From assembly GCA_964236535.1 (NCBI GenBank), contig CAXSEF010000002.1:1-64000 (forward strand): a stretch of 64,000 bases of DNA, read 5' to 3'. Source of the DNA: CAXSEF01 sp964236535. GTDB taxonomy: Bacteria; Pseudomonadota; Alphaproteobacteria; Acetobacterales; Acetobacteraceae. Positions 17,751-27,039 of the stretch are shown piece by piece (positions within the stretch are counted from its first letter, which is position 1; each line of letters begins with the position of its first letter). The notes beneath the pieces are model-generated. The model had not been told where the DNA came from. It was given only the letters and a program-made list of their open reading frames with translations, and did not search any database. Both the position numbers and the translations under genes were made by a program.

Positions 17751-18146
17751 CTACTTCTTCTCGATCAGCTCGATCTTGTAGCCGTCCGGGTCCTCGACGA
17801 AGGCGATCACCGTGGTGCCGTGCTTCACCGGCCCCGCCTCGCGCGTCACCTTGCCGTTGCCCGAGCGCACCGCCTCGCACGCCGCGGCGACGTCCGGCAC
17901 GCCGACCGCGAAATGTCCGAATCCGGTGCCGACGTCGTATGGCTCGGTCTGCTCCCAGTTGTGGGTCAGCTCGATCTCCGCCTGGCCGTGTGCATTGTCC
18001 TCGTAGCCGACGAACGCCAACGTGTACTTGCCGGCCGGCACCTCGCTGCGCCGCAACTCCCGCATTCCCAGCAGCTTGGAGTAGAAGCCGATGCTTGCCT
18101 CCAGGTCGCGCACCCGTACCATCGTGTGCATATAACTCTTCGCCAT
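17751..18146 (-). CDS. gloA: Lactoylglutathione lyase (glyoxalase I)
   Basis: Converts the glutathione-methylglyoxal hemithioacetal to S-lactoylglutathione. The protein has 131 residues with two paired vicinal-oxygen-chelate units. The metal ligands are visible: His in YMHTMVRVRDLEASIGFY, Glu in AEIELTHNW, His in GFGHFAVGV, and the last Glu in DGYKIELIEKK. FYSKLLGMRELRR and FVEDPDGYKIEL are family signatures. The ATG at 18146 is the natural N-terminus. Confidence 0.94.
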   Translation of the reverse strand: MAKSYMHTMVRVRDLEASIGFYSKLLGMRELRRSEVPAGKYTLAFVGYEDNAHGQAEIELTHNWEQTEPYDVGTGFGHFAVGVPDVAAACEAVRSGNGKVTREAGPVKHGTTVIAFVEDPDGYKIELIEKK

Positions 18147-18225
18147 GGATCCGTCCCCGTTCCTGCCCGCGGCTGCGGGCGTTGCAATCAAGCCAGGCTG
18201 GGCCCGCTCCTGCGGGCCTTGCAAT

Positions 18226-18282
18226 CAGGCAAGGCTGTGTTCTGCCCGGACCCACCAGAGGCGAGCCGCCCCTAGACCGGCA
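18226..18282 (-). repeat. Fragment of the interspersed palindromic repeat
   Basis: Reverse fragment between gloA and lpxI with GGCAAGGCTGTGTTCTGCCC and GGCGAGCCGCCCCTAGACCGG. Just before it, a 17-nt unit of the type GCAATCAAGCCAGGCTG occurs at 18184-18200 and again, slightly changed, at 18221-18237, suggesting a small duplication of the element's end. Confidence 0.5.
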
Positions 18283-18297
18283 CTTGGGTGCCGGGCT

Positions 18298-19176
18298 TCA
18301 GGCTCTGACGGTTTCGACAGGCTTCGGCATCGCCGTCTCTCCTTGGGGATCAAACCCCATAAGGAACACTCCGGCCGCGTCCGCCGCCTCGATGCACCCG
18401 AGCCGGTCCGTAAGCAACGTTCCCCCCGCCTCGAACGCGATTCCGCGCAGCCCTGCTGAGGCCGCCGCCCACGGCGTGCGCGGCCCGAGCGTCGGCAGGT
18501 CCGCCCGCCGGTCCTGCCCCGGCTTGGCCATCTTTACCAGCACGCCCCCCGGACCCGGCCGCGCCAGCGACCTCGAACGCGCCAGCATCGCATCCGTCCC
18601 CTCGATCGCCTCCACCGCCAGCACGATGCCCTGCTGCACCACGCAGGCCTGCCCCACATCCACCGCACCCAGCGCCCGGATCACCGCCGCCCCCCGCCGG
18701 ACATCCGAGAGGGCATCGTCTGCCGCCGCGATCCGGCCCAGCACGCCGGCCGGCCCCAGCGCCTCGGTGAGGATCTCATGCGCGCCCAGCACCACGAAAC
18801 CCTCCTCGCCTAGCACCCGCACCAGCGCCGCGAGCAACCCGTCGTCGCCGGAAAATGCCGCCCGCCCGATTCGCGCGAGGATGCGGGCGCCCTCGCGGTC
18901 CGGCCTCAGGTCCAGCAGCGATGGCCGCCGCACCGGTCCCACCAGCACCAGCTCCCGGCACCCTGCCTCGCGCAGCAGCGACAGGATGCGCCCTGCCGCA
19001 CCCACCCTGGCCATCGCGTGCGGGAAGCCCGCGATCACGCCGGACTCGGCGAAGTCCTCGAAGCCGACAATGAACACCGTCCGGCCACCGGCCAGCGCCG
19101 CCAGTGCCACCTGCCCGGGCAGCGGGCCGCCACCGGCAAGGATCCCGAGGCAGACGGCGGTGCCATGTTCGCTCAC
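18298..19176 (-). CDS. lpxI: UDP-2,3-diacylglucosamine pyrophosphatase LpxI
   Basis: Hydrolyses UDP-2,3-diacylglucosamine to lipid X in lipid A synthesis; LpxI is the usual enzyme for this step in alphaproteobacteria in place of LpxH. The protein has 292 residues. The N-terminal LGILAGGGPLPGQVA and the C-terminal DUF1009 signatures are clear: GTDAMLARS, VLVKMAKPGQDRRADLPTLGP, and LRGIAFEAGGTLL with DRLGCIEAADAAGVFLMG. The start is GTG 19176. It sits at the 3' end of the lpxD-fabZ-lpxA run, after a 400-nt gap with a small plus-strand frame. lpxB does not follow, unlike many relatives. Confidence 0.92.
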   Translation of the reverse strand: MSEHGTAVCLGILAGGGPLPGQVALAALAGGRTVFIVGFEDFAESGVIAGFPHAMARVGAAGRILSLLREAGCRELVLVGPVRRPSLLDLRPDREGARILARIGRAAFSGDDGLLAALVRVLGEEGFVVLGAHEILTEALGPAGVLGRIAAADDALSDVRRGAAVIRALGAVDVGQACVVQQGIVLAVEAIEGTDAMLARSRSLARPGPGGVLVKMAKPGQDRRADLPTLGPRTPWAAASAGLRGIAFEAGGTLLTDRLGCIEAADAAGVFLMGFDPQGETAMPKPVETVRA

Positions 19177-19296
19177 GTTTCGCTACTTTCCCGCGAGAAT
19201 CTTGACAGCAGCGCAACCAGCATCCCATGTAGCTCGTGCTGTTCGCGCTGCATACTCCGCGCATCGCTCGGCAACAACGCCACGCAAAGGTCAGGC

Positions 19297-19491
19297 ATGG
19301 ACGACCAGGACAGCCTCGATACCAGCGCGGTGGGAATTTCCCGCTGCCTGCGCATGCTCGCCGATGAAGCCGTGTCGCTCCGGCTCGTGGAATGCGCCCG
19401 GGCGATACAGAACGCGATCCGCATCTGCGAGAGCGAGAGCAGCGTCCAGGGGCTCCGGCCTCCACCTGGCAGCTCGGCCCGCATCAACTAG
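19297..19491 (+). CDS. Small hypothetical protein (64 aa)
   Basis: A short plus-strand frame in the gap between the minus-strand lpxA and lpxI genes. It encodes MDDQDSLDTSAVGISRCLR followed by an amphipathic helix (MLADEAVSLRLVECARAIQ) and ends before TAG. An AAAGG lies about 7 nt before the ATG. A TTGACA at 19202-19207 could be a -35 element, but I see no good -10. Residue use looks coding and the frame has Ala/Leu/Arg heptads, yet I recognise no family. It could instead be leader or noncoding DNA. Confidence 0.45.
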   Translation: MDDQDSLDTSAVGISRCLRMLADEAVSLRLVECARAIQNAIRICESESSVQGLRPPPGSSARIN

Positions 19492-19579
19492 GCGCGCCCT
19501 GACCCAAGCCGCGCGATCTGGGCTTCCCGTGCGCAGCCATTTGCCATCGGCGCGGCAAGCGGCTGCGACACCGACCCGA

Positions 19580-20452
19580 TCAGCCGTCCTCACCCACACG
19601 GGTTGAGGCGCCGATCACGCCGCGATGGCTCGGCGCGTCCACGAAGTCGATGATCTCGCGCACCAGCGTGTCGCCGGCGTAGGCCACGCGTACCTGGCGC
19701 AGCCGCTCGGCAAAAACCTCCGTGCCGTCCCGCCTACGCGGGAACAGCGCCCGGAACGCTGCCAGCAAACGGTGCTGCCCCGGCTTGTCGAGCCCGGCCC
19801 GACGCAGACCCACAAGGTTCACCCCGTCCAGCCTGGCGCGATTGCCGAGCACCATGCCGAACGGCACCACGTCCGCCTCGACCCCGGTCACTCCGCCCAC
19901 CATCGCCATGCGGCCAATGCGGACGAACTGGTGCAGAGCCGAGGCGCCACCAATCCTGGCGCGGGCGCCGATGCTGACATGGCCGCCCATCACGACGTTG
20001 TTGGCCACGATCACGCCGTCGCCGAGATTGCAGTCATGCGCGACATGGACGACCGCCATCAGCAGGCAGTCGGCACCGATCCGCGTCACCCCGCTGCCGG
20101 TCATGGTGCCCCGATGGATTGAACAGTGCTCGCGGATCTGCGTACGCGCGCCGATCTCGCAGCGTGTCGGCTCGTCGCGATACTTCAGATCCTGCGGCGC
20201 CAGCCCCACCGTGCTGAACGGATACAGCACGCAATCCTCGCCGATCCGCGTCATGCCACCGACCACGACATGCGACATCAGCTTCGCCCCCGCCTCGATG
20301 ACCACGTCGCCGCCGACGTGGCACCAGGGTCCGACCACCACGCCCGCGCCGATCAAGGCGCCGGCCTCGACCACTGCGCTCGGATGGATCAGGGCGCCGG
20401 CCGCAAGCGACTCGCCGTCGTCAGGGCCAGGCGCTCGGGAGTGGTGGGACAT
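19580..20452 (-). CDS. lpxA: UDP-N-acetylglucosamine acyltransferase
   Basis: First enzyme of lipid A synthesis; it adds a 3-hydroxyacyl chain to UDP-GlcNAc. The protein has 290 residues of left-handed beta-helix hexapeptides (for example IGAGVVVGPWCHVGGDVVI). The catalytic His is in VVHVAHDCNLGDGVIVANN near residue 140. HQFVRIGRMAMVGGVTGVEADVVPFGMV is the LpxA-specific segment, and the C-terminal helical domain (VNLVGLRRAG) is complete. Its order after lpxD and fabZ is the standard one. The gap to fabZ is about 120 nt. Confidence 0.95.
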   Translation of the reverse strand: MSHHSRAPGPDDGESLAAGALIHPSAVVEAGALIGAGVVVGPWCHVGGDVVIEAGAKLMSHVVVGGMTRIGEDCVLYPFSTVGLAPQDLKYRDEPTRCEIGARTQIREHCSIHRGTMTGSGVTRIGADCLLMAVVHVAHDCNLGDGVIVANNVVMGGHVSIGARARIGGASALHQFVRIGRMAMVGGVTGVEADVVPFGMVLGNRARLDGVNLVGLRRAGLDKPGQHRLLAAFRALFPRRRDGTEVFAERLRQVRVAYAGDTLVREIIDFVDAPSHRGVIGASTRVGEDG

Positions 20453-20574
20453 GCGGAAGCCAGCTCCAGAGCTCAGACGCCGTATCAGGCGCCGGCGGCA
20501 GGTGCGGTCACCGGCCGATCAGTCACGTGCGGCGTGCGACCGGAGTTCGGCAAACGGGGTTTCGCGACAGAGAC

Positions 20575-21111
20575 TCAGGGCGCGACGCGGTCCATGATCA
20601 TCGCCGCATAAGTCGCCTCGGCCACCGAGATGCCATCGACCCGGGCGATCGCCTGGAACTTCCAGACGCTGCCGCGGCTGCGCTCCTTGATGCAGTGGAT
20701 GCGCAACTGGTCGCCGGGCCCGACCGGCCGGCGGAACTTGGCGCCCTCGATGCTCATGAAGTAGACGACCTTTCCGGCGGCGGCGGGACCGATTGTCTCG
20801 ACGACCAGAACGGCGGCAGTCTGCGCCATCGCCTCAATGATCAGCACGCCTGGCATCACCGGGTGGCCGGGAAAGTGACCCTGGAAGAAATGCTCGTTGA
20901 TGGTGACGTTCTTGACGCCGATTGCTGACCGGTCGAGCACCATCTCGTCCAGACGATCGATCAGCAGGAACGGATAGCGATGCGGGATCGCCCGCATGAT
21001 TCGGTTCACGTCGACGGTCTCGCCGATCGTGACCTGCGTGCCGGGCGCCGTGCTCTCGGCAGACTCCGGCGCGGTGCGCCCCGTGGTCTCGTGCGGGTGT
21101 GTGCCGTCCAT
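20575..21111 (-). CDS. fabZ: 3-hydroxyacyl-ACP dehydratase FabZ
   Basis: Dehydrates 3-hydroxyacyl-ACP in fatty-acid elongation and competes with LpxA for the same substrate, hence the linkage. The protein has 178 residues. IMRAIPHRYPFLLIDRL precedes the hot-dog active site GHFPGHPVMPGVLIIEAMAQ, which holds the catalytic His and Glu. The N-terminus carries about 35 extra polar residues. The ATG at 21111 starts 2 nt after the lpxD stop, so the genes are probably coupled. Confidence 0.95.
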   Translation of the reverse strand: MDGTHPHETTGRTAPESAESTAPGTQVTIGETVDVNRIMRAIPHRYPFLLIDRLDEMVLDRSAIGVKNVTINEHFFQGHFPGHPVMPGVLIIEAMAQTAAVLVVETIGPAAAGKVVYFMSIEGAKFRRPVGPGDQLRIHCIKERSRGSVWKFQAIARVDGISVAEATYAAMIMDRVAP

Positions 21112-21113
21112 CC

Positions 21114-22184
21114 TCAGCCTGTTTCCTGCTCCGCCGGGAGACCGCCAGCCGGACGGTCGCGGCGTGCCAGCTTGCGCAACACGGCGACGTTGCGGAAGAA
21201 CTCTCGAACCGGCATCGCCGGGCTTCCTACCACGGCCTGACCCGCCGCGACATCGGCCATCACGCCGGCCTGCGCGCCGATCCTCGCCTTGTGACCAATC
21301 GAAAGATGCCCGGTCAACCCGGCCTGTGCCGCCACCTCGACAAAATCGCCCAGCACGGTTGACCCGGCGATGCCGGCCTGCGCCACAACGACACAACACC
21401 TTCCAAGGTGAACATTGTGCCCGATCTGCACCAGGTTGTCGAGGCGAGAGCCCGCTCCGATCACCGTATCGAGCGCCGCGCCGCGATCAACGGTGCTGTT
21501 GGCCCCGACCTCCACGTCGTCCTCCAGCACCACCCGCCCGAGCTGGGGCACGCTCAGGAAGCCGTCGCCGGTCACCGCGAAGCCAAAGCCTTCCTGGCCA
21601 ATCCGCGCGCCGGAATAGACATAGACCCGCGCGCCCAGCACGGCGTGGCTGACACTCGCCAGCGGGCCGATCCGGCAATCCGGCCCTATCGCCACACCCG
21701 CGCCGATCACCGCTCCCGCGCCGACCCGGCAACGCGGTCCAATCACCGCGCCGTCACCCACCACGACGTGTGGCCCGATCTCGGCGGTGGGATCGACCAT
21801 CGCCTGCCGGTCGACGACCGCGGAAGCGTGTACCCCAGGCTGCAGCGGCGGCATCGGGTGGAACAGAGCCGCGACCCTGGCCCAGGCCACGTAGGGCTCG
21901 TCGGTCAGAATCGCGGCCACCGTCACCGGCAGCCGGGAGGCGAGATCCGGATGGATGATCACCGCCCCGGCCCGGGTCTGGTCGAGCGCGTCCACATAGC
22001 GCCGGTTGTGCAGGAAACTGACGTCGGCGGCTCCGGCAACCTGCAGCGGCGCCACGCCGGCCAGCATTCCGCACGGCCCCACAACGCGCAGCGCACGCGC
22101 CGCCTCGCCTACCTGCGCCAGGCTGTATGGCCCGGTGCGGCGGAAGAACCGCGCGTCGCCGGCGCCGGCAGGCCCCGGTGTCAC
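21114..22184 (-). CDS. lpxD: UDP-3-O-acylglucosamine N-acyltransferase
   Basis: Adds the N-linked 3-hydroxyacyl chain to UDP-3-O-acyl-glucosamine in lipid A synthesis. The protein has 356 residues. The N-terminal uridine-binding domain contains ADVSFLHNRRYVDAL. The hexapeptide beta-helix begins at about residue 115 with PGVHASAVVDRQAMV, and the catalytic His is in VQIGHNVHLGR near residue 254. GQEGFGFAVTGDGF is a LpxD signature. The GTG start at 22184 lies 5 nt after the stop of the Skp-like gene. Confidence 0.95.
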   Translation of the reverse strand: MTPGPAGAGDARFFRRTGPYSLAQVGEAARALRVVGPCGMLAGVAPLQVAGAADVSFLHNRRYVDALDQTRAGAVIIHPDLASRLPVTVAAILTDEPYVAWARVAALFHPMPPLQPGVHASAVVDRQAMVDPTAEIGPHVVVGDGAVIGPRCRVGAGAVIGAGVAIGPDCRIGPLASVSHAVLGARVYVYSGARIGQEGFGFAVTGDGFLSVPQLGRVVLEDDVEVGANSTVDRGAALDTVIGAGSRLDNLVQIGHNVHLGRCCVVVAQAGIAGSTVLGDFVEVAAQAGLTGHLSIGHKARIGAQAGVMADVAAGQAVVGSPAMPVREFFRNVAVLRKLARRDRPAGGLPAEQETG

Positions 22185-22189
22185 CTCGC

Positions 22190-23218
22190 TCAGTGCTTTG
22201 CAGCCGCAGTGGGCAACGCGGGGGCTGGCTGGCCGGCCGATGCTGCAGGCGTGGCCGGACTGGCAGCCGCGGCGGCTGTCGGTGCGGCGGCTGCAGCAGG
22301 CGCGGCCACCGCCGGAGCGCCCGGCGCAGGGCTGGCCGCTGCCGATGCCGCAGGAGCGCTGAACTGGGAAGTCACCATCGTCGCTGGATCGACACCGTCC
22401 GGCGGGATCATGACCGCCGGCAGCACCTTATTGAGCTGTTCGACCACGGCTCGGCTGATGTCGAACTCGTTGACGTTCAACGCAACCTGGTTGCGGTGCA
22501 GCACGAGGTTCATGCCGCGGCTGTCCGCCACCTGACGGATGATTCCGATCAGCGTGCGCTCGATCTGGCCGAGCCCGACCTGCGCCGCCTCCTGGATGAT
22601 GCGGTTGCGGTCGCGCAACTGCTTCTGCGCGTTAGTCACGCGCTCCTGCAGCTCGCGCTCGCGGGTGCGGATCTGGTCGGGCGGCAGCCTCGCGCGATCG
22701 GCCTGCAGGGCCTGGCCCATGTCCCGCCAGGTCTGCTGCTCCTTCTGCGCATCGGCATTCAGCTTCTCCCGCCGCCCCCCGATCTCCTTCTGCACCTGAC
22801 GCGCCGCGGTGCTGTCCTGCATGATATCGGGCACGCCGAGCACGCCGATCACCGCGGCCGGGGGCGGCACTCCCTTGGCCAGCGGCGGTAGTTCCGGCAC
22901 CGGCGGCTGTGGCAGCAGCGGCTGAGGTCCGGCATCCGCACCCTGCTGCTCGTCACCCATGCCGGGTTGCGCCATGCCCTGCTGCGAATCCTGCATCATC
23001 TGCGGCGGGCGCGACGCCTGACGGGGCGAGGCCGCATGCGGTGCCGGTGCGGCGGCCTGCGTCTTCTGCGCCGGCTGGGTCGGCGTGAACCACCCCTGCG
23101 CGCGCACCGGACCGGCCGTCAACACGATCAGCAGTCCGGCCAGCGACGTCGTGACTCGCAGGAAGCCGCGCGTGTGGAATGCACCCTGTAAGGGCGCACG
23201 AGGAAAGGCGGAGAACAT
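22190..23218 (-). CDS. OmpH/Skp-family periplasmic chaperone, extended form
   Basis: Skp-like chaperone that would carry outer-membrane proteins to BamA. At 342 residues it is about twice the length of E. coli Skp. A signal peptide (LAGLLIVLTAGPVRAQG) is followed by about 85 Pro/Gln/Ala-rich residues. The coiled-coil Skp core follows, about 115-260 (VQKEIGGRREKLNADAQKE to NLVLHRNQVALNVNEFDIS), then an Ala/Pro tail of about 70 residues. The ATG at 23218 is 7 nt after the bamA stop. Position between bamA and lpxD is the conserved one. The low-complexity ends may be cell-wall spacers; this is inference. Confidence 0.88.
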   Translation of the reverse strand: MFSAFPRAPLQGAFHTRGFLRVTTSLAGLLIVLTAGPVRAQGWFTPTQPAQKTQAAAPAPHAASPRQASRPPQMMQDSQQGMAQPGMGDEQQGADAGPQPLLPQPPVPELPPLAKGVPPPAAVIGVLGVPDIMQDSTAARQVQKEIGGRREKLNADAQKEQQTWRDMGQALQADRARLPPDQIRTRERELQERVTNAQKQLRDRNRIIQEAAQVGLGQIERTLIGIIRQVADSRGMNLVLHRNQVALNVNEFDISRAVVEQLNKVLPAVMIPPDGVDPATMVTSQFSAPAASAAASPAPGAPAVAAPAAAAAPTAAAAASPATPAASAGQPAPALPTAAAKH

Positions 23219-23225
23219 GTGCAAA

Positions 23226-25712
23226 TTAGAACCTCGTGCCAAAGCCAAAGCGGAAAATCTGCTCGCGGTCGTATTGCTGCTTCACGACCGGATAGCCGAT
23301 GTCGATGTTGATCAGGCCGAATGGGCTGCGCCAGGACACGCCGAGCCCCGCGCCAACGCGCGGCTCGAAGTTGTTGGTCCCGACCGCCTGCAACGAGGAG
23401 GTGAACGCGTCCTGTTTCAGACCCTGCAGCCCGCCGACATCGACGAAAGCGCGGCCGGTGATCCCGAGGTCGGCAGAAATCGGCAAAGGGAAATGCAGCT
23501 CGGTGGACTGCGTGTAGATCGCCTCGCCGCCCAGCGGGTCGCTCGCGGTATAGGGAATGTTCGGCACCGAGTGCGGGCCGACCGAACCATCCTGGAACCC
23601 GCGCAGGTTGTCGCCGCCGAGGAAGAATCGATCGATGATGCGCTCCTTGCCCCCGAGATTGGCCAGGTAGCCGCCGCCTGCCGACACCGCAATACCCCAG
23701 TCCGAGTTGCCGGTGAAACGATCGAGCGGGATGAAGAACGTGGCATCGAGCTTGACCCGGACGTAGTGCGTATCGCCCCCGATGCCCGCGAAGTCGGTAC
23801 CCAGCTTCGTGATGAAGCCCGTGTGCGGATCAAGCCGCGAGTCGCGATAGTCCAGCGCCAAAGTCTGCCCGATCTGGCTCAGCAACGACGTCCCCGCCTC
23901 GTCGCGCACGTAGATCGAGGCCGAACTGTTGACGTTGTTCACGGTGCGATCGACCAGCGAATAGGTGAACGACTGCGACAGATGCTCGTTGAACTGGTAG
24001 CCGAGCCGCAGCGTCAGGCCGGTACGCTGCTCGCTGTAGCTCGTGATGTTCTGGTTGTTGTTGTTGATGGAGTAGATGTCGGCGCCGGCCACGAGATTGC
24101 GGTCAAGGAAGTACGGGTCGGTTGCCGACAGGTCGACCTGGCTCTCGTACTGCGCCAGCGTGCCGCTCAGGTTGGCGTCGATGCCGGTGCCGACCAGGTT
24201 GCGTTCCCGCAGCCCGGCCTGCGCCAGCGCGCCGGCGTCGGTCGAATAGCCGCCGCCAAGCGTCACCTCGCCGGTCGCCTTCTCGGTGACCGCCGCGTTG
24301 ACCACCACGCGGTCGGCGCTCGAGCCAGGCGAGTTGGTGACCGTGACCGCGCTGAAATACCCGAGATCGGTGAGGCGCTGCTTGGTCGCCTTGGTTGCGA
24401 GCTCGTTGTATGGATCGCCCTCGGCCAGCGCGAACTCGCGCCGGATCACGCTGTCCTGGGTCCGGGTGTTGCCGCTGATGTCGAGGCGCTCGACATAGAC
24501 GCGAGGCCCGTTCACCACGTCGAACAGCAGGTCGACGGTGTGCTTGTCGCGGTCGCGGGCGATGCGCGGGTTGACCTGCGCGAACGGAAAGCCCAGCTGC
24601 GCCGCCCGATCCTGCATCAACGTGGTGGTCTTCTGCACTGCGTCGCCGTTGTAGACGTCACCCGGCGTCATGGTCGCAAGCTTCAGCAGCGCGTCCTGCG
24701 GCAGGCGCGGAATCTGGCTGTCGACCTTGACGCTGCCAACCTTGTAGCGCTCGCCCTCGTGCAGGGTGAACGTCACGAAGAATGCGCGGCGGTCGGCGGA
24801 CAGCTCCGAGGTCGCGCTGGTCACCTCGAAGTCGGCATAGCCGTTGCGCAGGTAGAACCGGCGAAGCAGCTCCTTGTCGTAGTTGATGCGCTCCGGGTCG
24901 TACTGGTCCGCGCTTGACAGGAAGCGGAACCAGGCTTCCTCGCGGGTGGAAATCTCCTCGCGCAGCCGGGTCTCGCCGTAGGCATGGTTGCCCACGAACG
25001 TGATGCGGCTGACCAGCGTCTCCGGACCCTCGGTGATGCGGAACACCACGTCGACGCGATTCTGTGCCAGCCGGATGATCTGCGGCTCGATCGCCACCGC
25101 GTAGCGGCTCTGCTTGGCGTAGAGGTCAAGCAGCCGCTGCCGGTCCGCCTGCACCAGCTGCGCCGTGTAGACCGCGCGCGGGCGGAGCTGCAGCACCGGC
25201 CGGAGCACGTCATCCTTCACGTTGTGATTGCCCTCGAACGCGATCTGGTTGACGAGCGGGTTCTCGACCACGTGCACCACCAGGGTGGCGCCGCGGCGCT
25301 GGATACTGACGTCCTTGAACAACCCGGTCGCGTAGAGCGTGCGCAGGCTGCGGTCGACCCGGTCCGAGCCGAACGAGTCGCCGGGCTGCACCAGCATGTA
25401 GGACCGGATCGTGCCGTGCTCGATGCGTTGCGCGCCCTCGATGCTAATCTCGCGGATCGGGTCGCCTGTCGCCGGGGCACGCGCGGCGCCGGGGGACGCA
25501 GGCGCCGTGTTGTGTGGCTCAGGGATGCGGTGCGCCGGAAGCGTGCGCACCGGAACCTCGCTCGTGCCGCCTGCGGCCGGCGCCGCAGGACCTGAGCCAG
25601 CCGCGGCGCCGTCGGGACGACCCTGTCCGTACGCGAAGCCGATGAACGGGGGAAGCACAGGCATCAGGCAGGCGGTGGCAAGCAGCGCCGCGCGTTTGCG
25701 AACCAAAGACAT
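23226..25712 (-). CDS. bamA: Outer-membrane protein assembly factor BamA
   Basis: Central subunit of the BAM complex that inserts beta-barrels into the outer membrane. The protein has 828 residues. A signal peptide and a Pro/Ala-rich linker of about 70 residues precede five POTRA domains (the first from IREISIEGAQRIEHGTI; another at VSRITFVGNHAYGE). The 16-strand barrel follows, with the LRGFQDG motif of loop 6 and the C-terminal FRFGFGTRF ending in Phe. The ATG at 25712 has an AGGG only 1-2 nt away, so an in-frame GTG three codons earlier may be the true start. It lies between rseP and the skp-like gene. Confidence 0.95.
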   Translation of the reverse strand: MSLVRKRAALLATACLMPVLPPFIGFAYGQGRPDGAAAGSGPAAPAAGGTSEVPVRTLPAHRIPEPHNTAPASPGAARAPATGDPIREISIEGAQRIEHGTIRSYMLVQPGDSFGSDRVDRSLRTLYATGLFKDVSIQRRGATLVVHVVENPLVNQIAFEGNHNVKDDVLRPVLQLRPRAVYTAQLVQADRQRLLDLYAKQSRYAVAIEPQIIRLAQNRVDVVFRITEGPETLVSRITFVGNHAYGETRLREEISTREEAWFRFLSSADQYDPERINYDKELLRRFYLRNGYADFEVTSATSELSADRRAFFVTFTLHEGERYKVGSVKVDSQIPRLPQDALLKLATMTPGDVYNGDAVQKTTTLMQDRAAQLGFPFAQVNPRIARDRDKHTVDLLFDVVNGPRVYVERLDISGNTRTQDSVIRREFALAEGDPYNELATKATKQRLTDLGYFSAVTVTNSPGSSADRVVVNAAVTEKATGEVTLGGGYSTDAGALAQAGLRERNLVGTGIDANLSGTLAQYESQVDLSATDPYFLDRNLVAGADIYSINNNNQNITSYSEQRTGLTLRLGYQFNEHLSQSFTYSLVDRTVNNVNSSASIYVRDEAGTSLLSQIGQTLALDYRDSRLDPHTGFITKLGTDFAGIGGDTHYVRVKLDATFFIPLDRFTGNSDWGIAVSAGGGYLANLGGKERIIDRFFLGGDNLRGFQDGSVGPHSVPNIPYTASDPLGGEAIYTQSTELHFPLPISADLGITGRAFVDVGGLQGLKQDAFTSSLQAVGTNNFEPRVGAGLGVSWRSPFGLINIDIGYPVVKQQYDREQIFRFGFGTRF

Positions 25713-25929
25713 TCCCTTCACCGCGCCCCGCTCCGCACCGAGAAGGGTCCTCCGGAAGCGCCAGCGGCGTGCCCGGTGGCAGGGGCTACCCGACTTTGCC
25801 AGGTGTCTGCAAGAACCACGGCCAAGTGACGGAACTCTTTCGCAACCCCGGGCCGGTCCGGACGCGCCGCTGTGAGCGCTGCGACCTGCCCGCAACGGCC
25901 GTACGGGCCCCCTTAGACCGGTGCGCCGC

Positions 25930-27039
25930 TCAGCCCAGCAGCGACGCCACCCAGTGCATCACGCCCAGATTGGCGAGGTCGTTCCAGGTCACCAGCACGA
26001 ACAGGCAGGCGATCAGCGCCAGCCCGGCACGGAACCCGTATTCGAGCGCCCTGATCGGAATCGGCCGGCCGCGGATCGCCTCGGCCGCGTAGAACAGCAG
26101 GTAGCCACCATCCAGCACCGGGATCGGCAGCAGATTGATCAGACCCAGGTTCACCGACAGCAGCGCAATGAACGACACCAGGCTTGCCAGCCCCAACTCG
26201 GCCACGTGGCCCGACATCTGCGCGATGCCGAGCGGCCCCGACAGCTCGCGCGTGCTCACCTTGCCGCTCAGGATCTGCCCGTAGCCGGCGACGGTCTGTC
26301 GCGCCACCTTCCAGGTCTGCTCGGCGCCGTCGAGCACCGCCTGGCCCGGGTCCACCTTCTCGAACACCACTGCTGCGCTGCCGATACCCAGCACGCCAAC
26401 GGGGGCATCGGACGACCCCCTGGTACCCACGGTGATCGGCATCGACCGTGTCTCGCCGTCACGCAGCACGCTCAGCACCAGCACGCGGCCGGGACTGCGG
26501 CTGACGATCAGCTGCAGATCCTCGAAACGCGGCGTCGGATGGCCGTCGATCGCCTCGATCCGGTCGCCGGGCAGCAGTCCCGCCGCCGCCGCGGCTCCCC
26601 CTGATAGCACAGTACTGGCGACGGGCTGGGTGACCGGCCGCCCGGCCACTGCGAACAGCAGTGCGAACAGAACAACGGCGAGGACGAAGTTCGCGATCGG
26701 TCCCGCCGCCACCACGATTGCCCGCGAGGCGACGCTCTTCTCGAACAGCGTCCGCCCGGCCTGGTAGGAGGCCCGGTCCTCCTCGCTCACGTCCTCGGGC
26801 CGACCCGCGCCGTGCAGCTTAACGTAGCCGCCCAGCGGCAGCAGACTCAGCTTCCACTCGGTGCCCACCCGATCGGTCCAGCCAAATAGCCGCGGCCCGA
26901 AGCCGATCGAGAACGCCTCCACGTGTACGCCGCGCCAGCGTGCCGCGAGATAGTGGCCAAGCTCGTGGATGAACACCAGGACGCCCAGGACCACGGCGAA
27001 CGCGGCTACGGCACGGGCGGGAGAGGTCAGGAACTGCAT
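25930..27039 (-). CDS. rseP: RIP-type zinc metalloprotease RseP
   Basis: Site-2 intramembrane protease, 369 residues, four predicted membrane segments. Zinc ligands are in FIHELGHYLAARW (HExxH, residues about 24-30) and in the LPIPVLDGGYLLF motif near residue 310. The single PDZ domain is around 125-200 (GGAAAAAGLLPGDRIEAIDG), as is usual for alphaproteobacterial homologues, against two in E. coli. It cleaves anti-sigma factors and signal peptides in known systems. Order between dxr and bamA is standard. Confidence 0.94.
   Translation of the reverse strand: MQFLTSPARAVAAFAVVLGVLVFIHELGHYLAARWRGVHVEAFSIGFGPRLFGWTDRVGTEWKLSLLPLGGYVKLHGAGRPEDVSEEDRASYQAGRTLFEKSVASRAIVVAAGPIANFVLAVVLFALLFAVAGRPVTQPVASTVLSGGAAAAAGLLPGDRIEAIDGHPTPRFEDLQLIVSRSPGRVLVLSVLRDGETRSMPITVGTRGSSDAPVGVLGIGSAAVVFEKVDPGQAVLDGAEQTWKVARQTVAGYGQILSGKVSTRELSGPLGIAQMSGHVAELGLASLVSFIALLSVNLGLINLLPIPVLDGGYLLFYAAEAIRGRPIPIRALEYGFRAGLALIACLFVLVTWNDLANLGVMHWVASLLG

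Noticed and set aside
23085..24917. A 610-codon plus-strand open frame
   Set aside because: Shadow of bamA.
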